64,000 nucleotides of DNA from Micromonospora sp. WMMD1128 (GCF_027497235.1 NZ_CP114902.1:124001-188000); one strand, 5' to 3'. Shown: positions 35,635-48,149, numbered from the stretch's first letter. The notes: a model not told the origin generated them from the sequence alone. Numbers and translations: made by a program.

Positions 35635-36495
35635 GTGTCAACGCAGGTGCCCCGCCTCCTCACCGGCCTGGTGGACGACGCCGCGGTCTTCCCGCCGGGC
35701 AACGCCGCGCTGCCCGACGCGGTGACCGCGCACCGCGAACACCGCACGGCCTGGTACGCGGACCTGGTGGGCCCGCTGCTGCTGCCCGCCTCGGAGATCG
35801 TCCGCGGCGCGCTGCGCGGCCTGGTGGACCCGGGCCTCGTCATCGGGCTGATCGGCGACACCGGCCTGGACCGGCTCCCCGAGGCGCTGGCCGCCCTGAC
35901 CCCGGACGGCGTGACCGCCCGGCAGGTCGAGGCGCCGGTCGCCAAGCGCGGCGAGGACCCGCAGCCCGGCGTGGCCCAACTGGCCGCGTTCGCCGGCCGG
36001 CTCGACGGCACCGCCGTCTACGCCGAGATCCCGCTGACCTTCGGGCTGATGGGCGCGCTCGACGCGCTCGCCCGGGCGCGCGCCGACGGGCTGCCGGTGG
36101 CGGCCAAGTTCCGCACCGGCGGCCTCGCCGCCGAGCTGTTCCCGACGCCTGTCGAGCTGGCCGCGGTGATCTGCGCCTGCCGGGAACGGGACCTGCCGTT
36201 CAAGCTCACCGCCGGGCTGCACCACGCGATCCGGCACCGCGACCCGGAGACCGGCTTCACCCACCACGGCTTCGTCAACGTGCTGGCCGCCACGCTTGCC
36301 GCCGTCGAGGGCGCCGAGGTGGACGCGGTGGCCGAGCTGCTGGCCGCCACCGACCCGCTGCGCGTGGTCGAGTCGGCCCGGGCCCGGCGCGAGGCGCAGC
36401 GCCCGCTCTGGGCCGGGTACGGCTCGTGCAGCATCGCCGAACCACTTACCGATCTGATCCGGCTGGGGCTGGTGAACGGAGGCTATGACCTATGA
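35635..36495 (+). CDS. Conserved protein of unknown function coupled to fumarylacetoacetase
   Basis: 286 residues. No family recognised. It has alternating strand-helix patterns (VIGLIGDTGL, VAAKFRTGG, FKLTAGLHHAIRHR) that read like a TIM barrel, with conserved-looking charged residues at strand ends (EAPVAKRGED, YAEIPL, KLTAGLHH). Its TGA overlaps the fahA ATG, so the two are translationally coupled. A role in homogentisate degradation is therefore likely, perhaps the maleylacetoacetate-to-fumarylacetoacetate isomerisation for which no gene is otherwise seen, but this is inference. Confidence 0.75.
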   Translation: MSTQVPRLLTGLVDDAAVFPPGNAALPDAVTAHREHRTAWYADLVGPLLLPASEIVRGALRGLVDPGLVIGLIGDTGLDRLPEALAALTPDGVTARQVEAPVAKRGEDPQPGVAQLAAFAGRLDGTAVYAEIPLTFGLMGALDALARARADGLPVAAKFRTGGLAAELFPTPVELAAVICACRERDLPFKLTAGLHHAIRHRDPETGFTHHGFVNVLAATLAAVEGAEVDAVAELLAATDPLRVVESARARREAQRPLWAGYGSCSIAEPLTDLIRLGLVNGGYDL

Positions 36496-37691
36496 GCTGG
36501 GTTGAGGGGGCGGCGGGGTCGCCGTACGGGGTGACGAACCTGCCGTACGGCGTGTTCCGGCACGGCGACCGCGAGCCGCGGATCGGCGTCCGGATCGGCG
36601 AGTCCGTGCTGGACCTGGCCGGCGCCGAGGCGGCCGGTCTGGTGCTGGCCGGCGGCGCGCTGGGCCGGCACACGCTCAACGCCTTCCTGGCGCTCGGCCG
36701 GCCGCAGTGGACCGCCGTCCGGGAGCGGATCGTCGAGCTGCTCACCGACTCGGCCCACCGGGCAGCGGTGGAGTCGCTGCTGGTGCCGGTACGCGAGGTC
36801 GAGCTGCTGCTCCCGTTCGAGGTGGCGGACTACGTCGACTTCTATTCCTCGGAGCACCATGCCGGGAACGTCGGGCAGATCTTCCGGCCCGGCCAGCCGC
36901 CGCTGCTGCCGAACTGGAAGCACGTGCCGATCGGCTACCACGGCCGGGCCGGCACCGTGGTCGTCTCGGGCGCCCCGGTGGTCCGCCCGATCGGGCAGCG
37001 GGCCAGCGCGCAGGGCCCCACCACGGGCGCGTCGGTGCGCCTGGACATCGAGGCTGAGGTCGGCTTCGTGGTCGGGGTGCCGAGCCGGCTCGGCGAGCGG
37101 GTGCCGGTGGACGACTTCGCCGACCACGTGTTCGGCGTGGTGCTCGTCAACGACTGGTCGGCCCGGGACATCCAGGCCTGGGAGTACCAGCCGCTCGGCC
37201 CGTTCCTCGGCAAGTCGTTCGCCACCTCGGTCTCCGGCTGGGTGACGCCGCTCGACGCGCTCGCCGCCGCGTTCGTGCCCGCGCCGGACCAGGATCCGCC
37301 GGTGCAGGAATACCTGCGGGACACCCCGCACCTCGGGCTGGACCTGACCCTGTCGGTCGAGTGGAACGGCGAGCGGGTGGCCGAGCCGCCGTTCGCCACC
37401 ATGTACTGGACCCCGGCCCAGCAGCTCGCCCACCTCACCGTCAACGGGGCGTCGCTGCGCACCGGCGACCTCTACGCCTCCGGCACCGTCTCCGGTCCGG
37501 AACGTGACCAGGTCGGCTCGTTCCTGGAACTCACCTGGGGCGGGGCCGAGCCGGTGAAGTTCGCCGACGGCAGCCAGCGGACCTTCCTGGAGGACGGCGA
37601 CACGGTGACGATCACCGCCACCGCACCCGGCCCGGACGGCACCACCGTCGCGCTCGGCGAGGTCACCGGGACGATCCTCCCGGCCCACTGA
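36492..37691 (+). CDS. fahA: Fumarylacetoacetase
   Basis: 399 residues. It hydrolyses fumarylacetoacetate to fumarate and acetoacetate, the last step of tyrosine breakdown. The N-terminal SH3-like domain is followed by the FAH catalytic domain: YVDFYSSEHHAGNVG (Ca2+ Asp and catalytic His), LDIEAEVGFVVG (Glu ligands) and VNDWSARDIQAWEY. It is coupled to the preceding gene by ATGA and followed by a strong terminator. Confidence 0.95.
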   Translation: MSWVEGAAGSPYGVTNLPYGVFRHGDREPRIGVRIGESVLDLAGAEAAGLVLAGGALGRHTLNAFLALGRPQWTAVRERIVELLTDSAHRAAVESLLVPVREVELLLPFEVADYVDFYSSEHHAGNVGQIFRPGQPPLLPNWKHVPIGYHGRAGTVVVSGAPVVRPIGQRASAQGPTTGASVRLDIEAEVGFVVGVPSRLGERVPVDDFADHVFGVVLVNDWSARDIQAWEYQPLGPFLGKSFATSVSGWVTPLDALAAAFVPAPDQDPPVQEYLRDTPHLGLDLTLSVEWNGERVAEPPFATMYWTPAQQLAHLTVNGASLRTGDLYASGTVSGPERDQVGSFLELTWGGAEPVKFADGSQRTFLEDGDTVTITATAPGPDGTTVALGEVTGTILPAH

Positions 37692-37710
37692 GATCCACCT
37701 TCTGCAACGA

Positions 37711-37745
37711 CGGCCCCGATCGCACCAGGTGTGCGATCGGGGCCG
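37711..37745 (+). terminator. fahA: Terminator of the fahA operon
   Basis: A perfect 15-bp stem (37711-37725 with 37731-37745) with a 5-nt loop and a following cttcctt lies 19 nt after the fahA stop. Confidence 0.85.
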
Positions 37746-37836
37746 CTTCCTTGTGCGTTTATCGACGCGGGTCGAGTGCGCCCCGGGCGGTGCCGGTCCG
37801 GGACGTACGAGGAAGAGAAAACAGGAGGGACCGAGC

Positions 37837-38046
37837 ATGACCGAGCTGACCGGCGCTGTGTGGCGCACCAGCAGCCGCTCCAACGATCAGGGCCTCTGCG
37901 TCGAGGTGGCCACCAATGTGGTCGCCGCGCACGGCGTGGTGGGCGTACGCGACTCGAAGGACCAGGACGGGCCGGCGCTCGCGGTGAGTCCGCCGGGCTG
38001 GTCCGCGTTCGTCACGGCGCTGCGGGGCGACGCCTTCCGGGGCTGA
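37837..38046 (+). CDS. DUF397 domain protein, unpaired
   Basis: 69 residues of the DUF397 pattern: WRTSSRSNDQGLCVEVA, GVRDSKDQDGPALAVSP and W.AFVTAL. These small proteins usually sit immediately after an XRE regulator with which they are thought to act; here there is none, so it is an orphan copy. A strong acaggaggg ribosome-binding site precedes the ATG. Compare the paired copy at 54844. Confidence 0.85.
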   Translation: MTELTGAVWRTSSRSNDQGLCVEVATNVVAAHGVVGVRDSKDQDGPALAVSPPGWSAFVTALRGDAFRG

Positions 38047-38156
38047 CGATCCACGGGAACGCCGGCGCCCCGTCCGGGGTGCCGGTGGTGGAATTGTCGC
38101 CACGGGGCTCCACGGGACCGGTGCCGGCCCGTACCGTGGATGACACGGGAGGTGCC

Positions 38157-38639
38157 ATGTCGACGGTTACCGTTTCCGCTTTCATCGAGGCGCGGGACGC
38201 CCATCTGTGGCGCCTGCTGACCGACCTCCCGGCCCGTGCCGACTGGCTGTCCGCGGTGGGCGCGGTCGAGGTGCTCACCCCCGGTGGGTTCGCCCCCGGC
38301 ACCACCTGGCGGGAGACCCCGGCCCGGCCGGACGGCGGGGCCCCGCCGGAGGAGTTCGAGGTGGTCGAGGCCGTCGCGCCGCGCCGCCTGGTGCTCGGCT
38401 CGCGCGGCTCCGGCGTCGACTACCGGATCACCTGGACGCTGCGCACGGTCGAGCGGCGGCGGCGCGGCTGCACCGAGGTCACGGTCGAGCAGCAGGCGGT
38501 GCCGACCCGGCCGTACGGGCGGGTCCTGGCGCTGATCCTCGGCGGCCTGGCCGCCCGGGCGGTGGAGGGCGCGCTCCGGCGTGACCTGGCCGACCTGGCC
38601 GTGGCCGCCGGCCCGTCCCGATCCGCCGAGGCCGCCTGA
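38157..38639 (+). CDS. SRPBCC (START-like) family protein
   Basis: 160 residues. The pattern SAFIEARDAHLWRLLTDLPARADWLSAV, then TTWRETP, FEVVEAVAPRRLVLG and YRITWTL, with a C-terminal amphipathic helix, matches the polyketide-cyclase/SRPBCC helix-grip fold that encloses hydrophobic ligands. The ATG follows gggaggtgcc. The specific ligand is unknown, and nothing links it to the DUF397 gene beyond proximity. Confidence 0.8.
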   Translation: MSTVTVSAFIEARDAHLWRLLTDLPARADWLSAVGAVEVLTPGGFAPGTTWRETPARPDGGAPPEEFEVVEAVAPRRLVLGSRGSGVDYRITWTLRTVERRRRGCTEVTVEQQAVPTRPYGRVLALILGGLAARAVEGALRRDLADLAVAAGPSRSAEAA

Positions 38640-38757
38640 GCCGCTCCGACCGCCCTCGCCCCGCCGGCCGCGAGCCGCGAGCGGGCGGCAGCCGGGAGCC
38701 GGGCGACCGGGTCGCGCTCCGGACCTGGCCGGTAGGGTGCCGGGGCGGAGGTGGCGG

Positions 38758-40011
38758 ATGGCGGAGGCCGGCAGGCGGCGGGCCGTGGTGGCGCTGGCGG
38801 CGGTGCTGGCCGTCGCGGCGTCGGTCGCCGTGGTCGCCCGGGTGCTCGCGCCGGCAGAGGTCGAGACCGTGGCCCGGGAGCCCTACCCGGCACTGCCCGC
38901 ACCGACCGCCGGGGTGATCGGGCGGCTGCCGGTGGCGCCGCTCGTCGTGGACGGCCGGCTCCGCGTCTACGCGGGCGCCCGCCAGGTGTACGCGGACCAG
39001 CCGGTCACCGGCCGGCACCGGGTCACCCCGTTCTGGTCCTACCGGCGTTGGCCGGCGACGCTTGTCGGGGTGCTCGCCGTGGGCACGACCGTGGTCAGCC
39101 GCTGGTCGGACGGCAAGCTGGTGGCGCTCGACGCGCGTACCGGACGGGTGGCCTGGCGTGCCGACGGCCCGGAGCCGGGGTCGACGGCGGAGCCCCGACG
39201 CACCTTCGCCGCCACCGTCTGGGATCCGGCCGGCCTGCACGTGGCCCGCGCCGCGGACGGGCGCGACGTGCTGCTCGCCGCCGGTCCGGGCGCGGTCGGC
39301 GGGTACGCCCTGGGCGACGGCCGCCGGCTCTGGCACGCCGAGGTCGGTCGCGGCTGCCGGGTCGACGTGGGCAGCACCGCGAGCGGCGAGATGGTCGGGG
39401 TGGACACCTGTGCCGGGCCGGACGCGGTGGAGCTGCGGGACGCGACGACAGGTGTGCTGCGGACCCGCTGGCGACCGCCGGACGCGCCGGACCGGCTCGT
39501 GGTCACCCCGGTCGGCTGCCGCGCCGGGCACTCCGGGTGCCGTGGCCTGCGTACGGCCGGGCCGGGCGGCGAGGACAGCCGGGGTTGGCTGGTGACGGAT
39601 CCCGGCGAGCCGACGGCCGCGCCGGGCCTGGACGGTCCGGACTCGGTGCTGGACGGCGAACGGGTGGTGGACACGTCCGGTCCGGTGGTGACCGGACGGT
39701 CCGCGCGTACGGGTGAGGAGCTGTGGCGTCGGGCGGACGTTCACCCGGCCCGGGTGCTCGCGGTGGAGCCGGGCCGGGTGCACCTGCTGACCGACCGCCG
39801 GGAACTGGTCACGCTCGATCCGTTGACCGGCGCGACCCGGTCGGAGTTCGTGCTCGACGTCGGGCGGGACGGGATCGGCTGGCAGCCGGGCCGGGCGTAC
39901 GCGGTGAGCGGCTACGTCGCGGTGGAGCGGGTCCGGGAGGACGCCGTCCCCGAGGACGACGACCAGGGCTGGTTCCTGATGGCCGAGCCGGTGTTGCTCG
40001 CCGCCACCTGA
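38758..40011 (+). CDS. PQQ-binding-like beta-propeller, membrane anchored
   Basis: 417 residues. An uncleaved signal anchor (about 8-30) is followed by repeated propeller blades with the typical LVALDARTGRVAWRADG and LVTLDPLTGATRSEF patterns, so an outer-surface beta-propeller is likely. PQQ ligands cannot be recognised, and most such actinobacterial proteins are structural rather than PQQ enzymes. A similar protein is encoded at 44972. Its 3' end is followed by a GGGGCCCC hairpin repeat. Confidence 0.75.
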   Translation: MAEAGRRRAVVALAAVLAVAASVAVVARVLAPAEVETVAREPYPALPAPTAGVIGRLPVAPLVVDGRLRVYAGARQVYADQPVTGRHRVTPFWSYRRWPATLVGVLAVGTTVVSRWSDGKLVALDARTGRVAWRADGPEPGSTAEPRRTFAATVWDPAGLHVARAADGRDVLLAAGPGAVGGYALGDGRRLWHAEVGRGCRVDVGSTASGEMVGVDTCAGPDAVELRDATTGVLRTRWRPPDAPDRLVVTPVGCRAGHSGCRGLRTAGPGGEDSRGWLVTDPGEPTAAPGLDGPDSVLDGERVVDTSGPVVTGRSARTGEELWRRADVHPARVLAVEPGRVHLLTDRRELVTLDPLTGATRSEFVLDVGRDGIGWQPGRAYAVSGYVAVERVREDAVPEDDDQGWFLMAEPVLLAAT

Positions 40012-40026
40012 CGCCTCCGGCCGGTG

Positions 40027-40073
40027 AGGAGGGGCCCCTTCTCGACGCCAGGCGTTAAGAAGGGGCCCCTCCT
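40027..40073. repeat. GGGGCCCC hairpin repeat, copy C, overlapping the stop of the aminotransferase gene
   Basis: Perfect 16-bp arms aggaggggccccttct (40027-40042) and its complement (40058-40073) flank a 15-nt loop. It lies between convergent genes and its end touches the TAA stop (40073-40075 on the minus strand) of the aminotransferase. Same family as 9669-9722 and 44840-44891. Confidence 0.9.
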
Positions 40074-41167
40074 TAAGCCTCGGCGGCGGCCAGGAAAGCG
40101 TCGTTCTCGGCCGGGGTGCCGATGGTGACCCGCACCCCGTCGCCCGGGAACGGCCGGACGATCACGCCACGCGTCTCGCACGCCTTGCCGAACTCCATCG
40201 CGCGGTCGCCGAGCGGCAGCCACACGAAGTTGGCCTGGCTCTCCGGCACGTCCGGCACGAACTTGCGTAACGCCTCGGTGACCCGGTCCCGCTCGGCCAC
40301 CACCAGCGCGCAGCGCCGCCGCACCTCGTCGGCCTGGGCCAGCGCGGCGAGCGCGCCGGCCTGCGCGGCCGTGCTCGTGGAGAACGGGGTGACCACCTTG
40401 CGGACGGCGGCGGCCACCGCCGGCGCGGCGACCAGCCAACCGATCCGCAGGCCGGCGAGACCCCACGCCTTGGACAGCGTGCGCAGCACCACCACGTTCG
40501 GCCGGTCCAGGTAGTCGAGGCCGTCCGGCACCTCGGCGTCGGTGACGAACTCCCGGTACGCCTCGTCGATCACCACGAGCACGTCGTCCGGCACCGCGTC
40601 GAGGAAGCGGTCCAGCTCGGCGCGGCGCACCGCCGTACCGGTGGGGTTGTTCGGGTTGCAGACCAGGATCATCCGGGTCCGGTCGGTCACCGCCGCCGCC
40701 ATCGCGGCCAGGTCGTGCCCGTGCCCGGCGTCGTTCGGCACCCGCACGCTCGTCGCGCCGCTTGTCGCCGCGATGATCGGGTACGCCTCGAAGGAGCGCC
40801 ACGAGTAGATCAGTTCGTCGCCGGGCAGGCAGGTGGCCCGCACCAGGTGCTCGGCGAGCGCCACCGAACCGCAGCCGGTGGCGATCCGGTCGGCGTCCAC
40901 GCCGTAGCGCTCGGCGAGGGCCTGGCGCAGCGCCACCACGCCCATGTCCGGGTAGCGGTGCGACCCGGCGACCGCCTCGGCGACCGCCTCCACCACGCCC
41001 GGCAGCGGGCCGTACGGCACCTCGTTGCTGGCGAGCTTGATCGCCTCGGGAAGGCCCAGCTCCCGGGCCAGGTCGGCGGGGCTGCGGCCGGGCACGTAGT
41101 TGGGCAGCGCGTCCAGGTCGGCGCGGGTGAGCCGCAGCGCGGGCTGGGGACGTCCGGTCTCGGTCAT
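40073..41167 (-). CDS. Histidinol-phosphate/aromatic aminotransferase (HisC/Pat family)
   Basis: 364 residues, PLP fold type I. The features [19 protein letters not shown], the NPNNPTGT loop, DEAYREF and the PLP-lysine segment [15 protein letters not shown] are present. HisC-like proteins outside his operons in actinobacteria often act on phenylalanine or tyrosine (Pat). Since hppD lies 2 kb away, supply of 4-hydroxyphenylpyruvate from tyrosine is plausible. Its ATG overlaps the stop of the upstream RDD gene (ATGA). Confidence 0.88.
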   Translation of the reverse strand: MTETGRPQPALRLTRADLDALPNYVPGRSPADLARELGLPEAIKLASNEVPYGPLPGVVEAVAEAVAGSHRYPDMGVVALRQALAERYGVDADRIATGCGSVALAEHLVRATCLPGDELIYSWRSFEAYPIIAATSGATSVRVPNDAGHGHDLAAMAAAVTDRTRMILVCNPNNPTGTAVRRAELDRFLDAVPDDVLVVIDEAYREFVTDAEVPDGLDYLDRPNVVVLRTLSKAWGLAGLRIGWLVAAPAVAAAVRKVVTPFSTSTAAQAGALAALAQADEVRRRCALVVAERDRVTEALRKFVPDVPESQANFVWLPLGDRAMEFGKACETRGVIVRPFPGDGVRVTIGTPAENDAFLAAAEA

Positions 41168-42207
41168 GGGGATTCTCCCGGGGGGTCGGCGCGGTCGCGC
41201 GGGGTGGTGGGGGCGTCGGGCCGGGCGCGGGGGAGCTGGACCACCACGGTCTGCGCCCGCTTGTCGTGCAGCGCCTGGCGCAGCGGTTGGTCGAACAGCG
41301 GGGAGACGGCGTCGACGAACTGGAACAGCAGGCCGAGCCCGCAGCAGTACCAGAGCAGCGTGGGCAGGCCGAGGGTGCTCCACCGCCGGAACGCCCGGCC
41401 GAAGCCGAGCGGTTGGTCCGTCTCGACCGGCAGCGCGCGTACGCGGGCCAGCCGCTTGCCGAAGGTCTGCCCGCGCGCCGCCATCGACGGCACCTCGTAC
41501 GCGAACCAGAGCGCGGTGGCGATCAGCAGGATGACGACTTGGAGCCCGCCGGCCTGGTCGTCGATCTGGGGCAGCCCCTCGGTGGAGGTGTCACCGTTCA
41601 ACGCCCGGCGCATCGTCTCCCGCAGGTAGGGCTCGATCGCCTCGAAGTAGCGCCAGACGAACCATCCGTTGACCAGGACGTTGAGCAGGAACACCACGCC
41701 GAAGTCGATCAGGCGGGCCACCAGCCGGGCACCGTACGAGGCGAGCGGCAGCCCGTGCGGGCGCGGGACCGGCGGTCGGCCCGGCCACTGCGGGTAGGGC
41801 CAGCCCGGCGGTGGTCCCTGCTGCCCCGGCTGCCCGGCCTGCCCGGGTTGTCCCGGCCAGGCCGCGCCCGGCCCCGGTGGCCCGGACCACTGCTCGGGCT
41901 GGTGCGGCTGGCCCGGCCAATGCCCGGGCTGGTGCGGCTGCCCGGGTCGGCCGGGCTGCCCCGGCCCGTGACCGGGCTGCCCCGGCGCGCCTGATGTCGG
42001 GGCGTGCCCTGGCGAGTCGGCCGCGCCGGTGTGCGGCGTCGCGCCGGAGGTCGGCGTCGGGGCGGTCGGCTCGGGCTCGGCGGGCGGGGGACCGTCGGGC
42101 GGGGTGACGTCGACCGGGATCGGCGCGCCGATCCAGCCCTCCCCGTCCCACCACCGGCGGGTCTCCGGCTCGGCGGGGTCGACGTACCAGCCGGGTTCCA
42201 CACTCAC
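41164..42207 (-). CDS. RDD-family membrane protein with DUF2510 and Pro/Gly/Gln-rich linker
   Basis: 347 residues. The N-terminal DUF2510 ([21 protein letters not shown]) is followed by a 110-residue Pro/Gly/Gln repeat ([10 protein letters not shown] type) and an RDD domain of three to four transmembrane helices with the Arg-Asp pair in [17 protein letters not shown] proteins are suspected transporters or ion channels; the role here is unknown. It is translationally coupled to the aminotransferase gene, and a second RDD gene lies just upstream. Confidence 0.82.
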   Translation of the reverse strand: MSVEPGWYVDPAEPETRRWWDGEGWIGAPIPVDVTPPDGPPPAEPEPTAPTPTSGATPHTGAADSPGHAPTSGAPGQPGHGPGQPGRPGQPHQPGHWPGQPHQPEQWSGPPGPGAAWPGQPGQAGQPGQQGPPPGWPYPQWPGRPPVPRPHGLPLASYGARLVARLIDFGVVFLLNVLVNGWFVWRYFEAIEPYLRETMRRALNGDTSTEGLPQIDDQAGGLQVVILLIATALWFAYEVPSMAARGQTFGKRLARVRALPVETDQPLGFGRAFRRWSTLGLPTLLWYCCGLGLLFQFVDAVSPLFDQPLRQALHDKRAQTVVVQLPRARPDAPTTPRDRADPPGESP

Positions 42208-42294
42208 GGATGTGCCTCGCTGTGCTCGTTCAACGTCACGGTGCCCCCTCAGTTCGCGACTGCGGGGCTCGCAGGCCCGGCTCGCTCCTCACGC

Positions 42295-42996
42295 TCACGG
42301 ACCAACCTTAACGACGACCGTGCCGGCGAACTTGTCGTGCAGGCACTGCTGCCAGGGCTTGTCCCAGAGCTGCCAGAACCCGTCGAGGTAGTTGAGGAAC
42401 GGCACGAGCGACCCGGCGACGAACTCGACAAGCCAGCGCTTGCCGAGCATGCCCCGGGTCAGCGTCGCGCCGGGACTCGCCGGGATGATCCGCAGCTTCA
42501 TCACCCTCTTGCCGAGCGTCTGCCCGGTCCGGCGGGCGTACTCGACGTGGTAGAGCCAGTAGAAGACGAACAGGAACGCGATGATTCCCAGATCGGCGGC
42601 GAGCAGCGGGAAGAAGAAGTCCGCCCAGACCGCCGACGGGTCCGGTCCCTCCGGGCCGCTCTGCTCGATGTTCCCGACCGCACGGAAGATGATGACGAAG
42701 AAGATCGGCAGGAAGACGACCATTGCCACGGCCGACGCCACGGCGGTGTCGATCAGCCAGGCCAGCAGCCGGTCGCCGAAGCTCGCGAGCGGCTGCCCGT
42801 CCGGTGCCACCGGGGGCGGCGCGAACGCCGCGTACGGGGCGTACCCGGGTGGCGGCGACGGGTAGCCGGGGAGGTCGGCGTACGTCGGCGGGGTGTGCTG
42901 CACGGGCACCGTCGGGCCGGCGGGCGGCGCGACGCCGCCGCCCGGGGGCGGGGGCCCGGCGGGCGGCGGCGTCGTGTTCGGGGGAGGCTGGGTCAC
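42295..42996 (-). CDS. RDD-family membrane protein with Pro-rich N-terminus
   Basis: 233 residues. A Pro-rich cytoplasmic segment (1-65) precedes an RDD domain with transmembrane helices at about 80-105, 135-160 and 190-215, containing GDRLLAWLIDTAV and the second-half signature RRTGQTLGKRVMKLRII. It is a likely tandem-duplicated partner of the RDD gene downstream. It starts 10 bp after the hppD stop on the same strand, so it may be co-transcribed with hppD. Confidence 0.82.
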   Translation of the reverse strand: MTQPPPNTTPPPAGPPPPGGGVAPPAGPTVPVQHTPPTYADLPGYPSPPPGYAPYAAFAPPPVAPDGQPLASFGDRLLAWLIDTAVASAVAMVVFLPIFFVIIFRAVGNIEQSGPEGPDPSAVWADFFFPLLAADLGIIAFLFVFYWLYHVEYARRTGQTLGKRVMKLRIIPASPGATLTRGMLGKRWLVEFVAGSLVPFLNYLDGFWQLWDKPWQQCLHDKFAGTVVVKVGP

Positions 42997-43006
42997 GCGG
43001 ACAGTG

Positions 43007-44320
<1,314 letters not shown>

Positions 44321-44351
44321 TCAGGTTGTGCATTCGGTATGGTGAACCACC

Positions 44352-44840
44352 ATGAACACTGATCAGGATGTACAGCTCGACGAGCTGGACGCCCGCTTGA
44401 TCGAACTGCTCGCGCAGGAGCCCCGGATCGGGGTGCTGGAGTGCTCCCGGCGGCTCGGCGTGGCGCGCGGCACGGTCCAGGCCCGGCTGGACAAGCTGGT
44501 CGGCCGGGGCGTGGTGGGCGGGTTCGGGCCGGACATCTCGCCGGCCGCGATCGGCTTCGGGGTGACCAGCTTCGTCACCCTGGAGATCAGCCAGCGGCAC
44601 GGCCACGACCAGGTCACCGCACACCTGGCCGCCATCCCGGAAGTGTTGGAGGCGCACACCATCACCGGCTCCAGCGACCTGCTCTGCCGGATCGTGGCCC
44701 GGTCGAACACCGACCTTCAGCGGGTCATCGACCAGATCGTCGCCTCGGAGGGCATCCGGCGCGCCTCCACCATCATCGCGCTGGCCGAGCAGATCCCCTA
44801 CCGCACGCTGCCGCTGGTCCGCTCCGCCGCCCAGCGGTGA
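44352..44840 (+). CDS. Lrp/AsnC-family transcriptional regulator
   Basis: 162 residues. An N-terminal HTH (LDELDARLIELLAQEPRIGVLECSRRLGVARGTVQARLDKL split over residues 9-50) and a C-terminal RAM/AsnC ligand domain (about 70-150) with the GSSDLLCRIVARS pattern. Being divergent from hppD it is the likely regulator of tyrosine degradation, probably sensing an aromatic amino or keto acid. The message is probably leaderless. A GGGGCCCC repeat begins on its stop codon. Confidence 0.93.
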   Translation: MNTDQDVQLDELDARLIELLAQEPRIGVLECSRRLGVARGTVQARLDKLVGRGVVGGFGPDISPAAIGFGVTSFVTLEISQRHGHDQVTAHLAAIPEVLEAHTITGSSDLLCRIVARSNTDLQRVIDQIVASEGIRRASTIIALAEQIPYRTLPLVRSAAQR

Positions 44841-44891
44841 AGGAGGGGCCCCTTCTTAACGCATTCGGTAGAGGCGGGGCCCCCTTTTAAC
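44840..44891. repeat. GGGGCCCC hairpin repeat, copy B, after the Lrp-type gene
   Basis: aaggaggggccccttcttaacgc (split: aaggaggggcccc then ttcttaacgc) from 44840, a spacer cattcggtagag, and gcggggcccccttttaac to 44891. It starts at the last base of the regulator's TGA. The same layout as copies at 9669 and 40027 suggests a terminator-like mobile repeat. Confidence 0.85.
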
Positions 44892-44971
44892 ACCTGAGGC
44901 CGCGCAAGAAGCGGCGCGACACGCCCCGCGCGAAGCCCGGGGGACCGGTGATCGTCGCTACCGTGTCGGGT

Positions 44972-46396
44972 GTGAAGGGCCTAGGCGCACGCGGCTGGTT
45001 GCTGCTCGGGCTCATCACCGTGGTCGTGCTCGCCGCCACCGGCGTCTGGAACCCCTTCCCCGGCCTGTGGGACTGGGTCGACCGCAGCAAGCCGATCTCC
45101 GAGCCGGACGTGGTCTGGCAGCAGCGCGTCGGCGGCACCCCGCGCAGCGTCACGATCGCGGGTGACACCGTGATCGTGGAGCAGCGCACCCGGGTCGAGT
45201 CGCGCAACCTCGCCGACGGCACCCAACTCTGGGAGCGCAAGGCCGACTGGTCCGCGGTCGCCGGCAGCGGACGCGAGTCGGTCGTCGCCGTGGGCAAGCT
45301 GCTGAACAAGGGGTACGAGGTGCTCGACCCGGTAACCGGGGTGACCCGTCGCCGCGACGATCGCGCGATCGCCGTCTGGACCTACCGCAACCTGCTGCTC
45401 GACGCCTACTGCGTGGAGCCGACCGACTGCACGTTGCGGGCCTGGGAGCCGCGTGGCAACGCTCCGTTATGGACCGCCTTCCTGCCCGGCGTACACAGCG
45501 GTCTGCTCGCCGACAACCCGGAGCTGCGCGGCACCCGCCGGCTGGACGCGACCCGGATCGACGGCGAGGTGGCCGGGCCGGAGTCGGTCCCGCCGCTGCT
45601 GGGTTTCCCGGTCGACGGCCGGGTGCACGTGCTGGACACCGCGACCGGCCGGGTGCTCCAGAACGTCGAGCCCGGCCGCGACGAGCGGCTGTCCGTGGTC
45701 GGCGGCCGGCTGCTCCGGATCGCGGCGACCTCCCGCGACGGGAGCTGCTACTTCGTCATCACCGCCGTCGACCCGGCCACCGGCCAGCAGGTGTGGCGGC
45801 GGGCCGGGATCAACCTGCGCACCGCGGACTCCGCCGGCTGCGTGCAGCGGGAGGATCCGCAGGGCGCCCGCAATGTGCTCATCGGGGTGGCCCCGGACGG
45901 CCGCGAGGCGGTGCTCGACGGGTACGACGGACGGCCGCTCCAGGTCGGCGCGGAGGGTGAGAAGCTGCTCGCCGTCGACGACAGGTACGCGGTGGTGCGC
46001 GGCGCCGGCAAGGATTCGCTGCTCGGCCGTGAGCTGTCGGCCGACCGGACCCGGTGGACCCGTCCGGCGGGCAGCAGGAGTGGCGCGGCGCTCACCCCGT
46101 ACGCGGTGGTGATCAGCGACGAGAAGCCGTCCCGGCTGGTCGCGGTCGAGCCCCGCGAGGGCCGGGTGCTGGTCGAGCTGCGTACCTCGGCGAACGCTCT
46201 GGCGGTCGGCCCGAACGGCATGATCATCGGCGAGGGGCGGGAGATCGGGTACGTCCGCTGGGGCGCCGCTGCCGCCGGGGTGTCCCGGCCGGACCAGGGC
46301 CCGGTGCCGGCGCCCGACCCGGCCGACACCGGTCGTCCCCCCAGCGACCAGGGCAGTTGCGGGCCGAAGCGGGAGCTCTGCGCCGACGGGAAGTGA
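44972..46396 (+). CDS. PQQ-binding-like beta-propeller, membrane anchored
   Basis: 474 residues from the GTG at 44972, chosen because TACCGT (44959-44964) is 7 nt upstream and the protein then begins with a short basic segment and a transmembrane helix (about 9-27); a GTG at 44948 would add eight residues. Propeller blades show LADGTQLWERKA, LDTATGRVLQNV and VDPATGQQVWRRAG. The C-terminus is a Pro/Asp-rich tail with two Cys (GSCGPKRELC). It resembles the protein at 38758 in architecture. Function unknown. Confidence 0.75.
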   Translation: MKGLGARGWLLLGLITVVVLAATGVWNPFPGLWDWVDRSKPISEPDVVWQQRVGGTPRSVTIAGDTVIVEQRTRVESRNLADGTQLWERKADWSAVAGSGRESVVAVGKLLNKGYEVLDPVTGVTRRRDDRAIAVWTYRNLLLDAYCVEPTDCTLRAWEPRGNAPLWTAFLPGVHSGLLADNPELRGTRRLDATRIDGEVAGPESVPPLLGFPVDGRVHVLDTATGRVLQNVEPGRDERLSVVGGRLLRIAATSRDGSCYFVITAVDPATGQQVWRRAGINLRTADSAGCVQREDPQGARNVLIGVAPDGREAVLDGYDGRPLQVGAEGEKLLAVDDRYAVVRGAGKDSLLGRELSADRTRWTRPAGSRSGAALTPYAVVISDEKPSRLVAVEPREGRVLVELRTSANALAVGPNGMIIGEGREIGYVRWGAAAAGVSRPDQGPVPAPDPADTGRPPSDQGSCGPKRELCADGK

Positions 46397-46472
46397 CGCG
46401 CGGTGAGATGGGCGTCCCACGACCCACCGGCGGGTGTCACCGATCGATCGCTCTGCCCTAGGCTTTTCGGTC

Positions 46473-48149
<1,677 letters not shown>

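Noticed and set aside
40073..41167. Assignment as the biosynthetic hisC of a histidine operon
   Set aside because: No other his gene is nearby and it is coupled to an RDD membrane gene; the broader HisC/Pat family call is safer.
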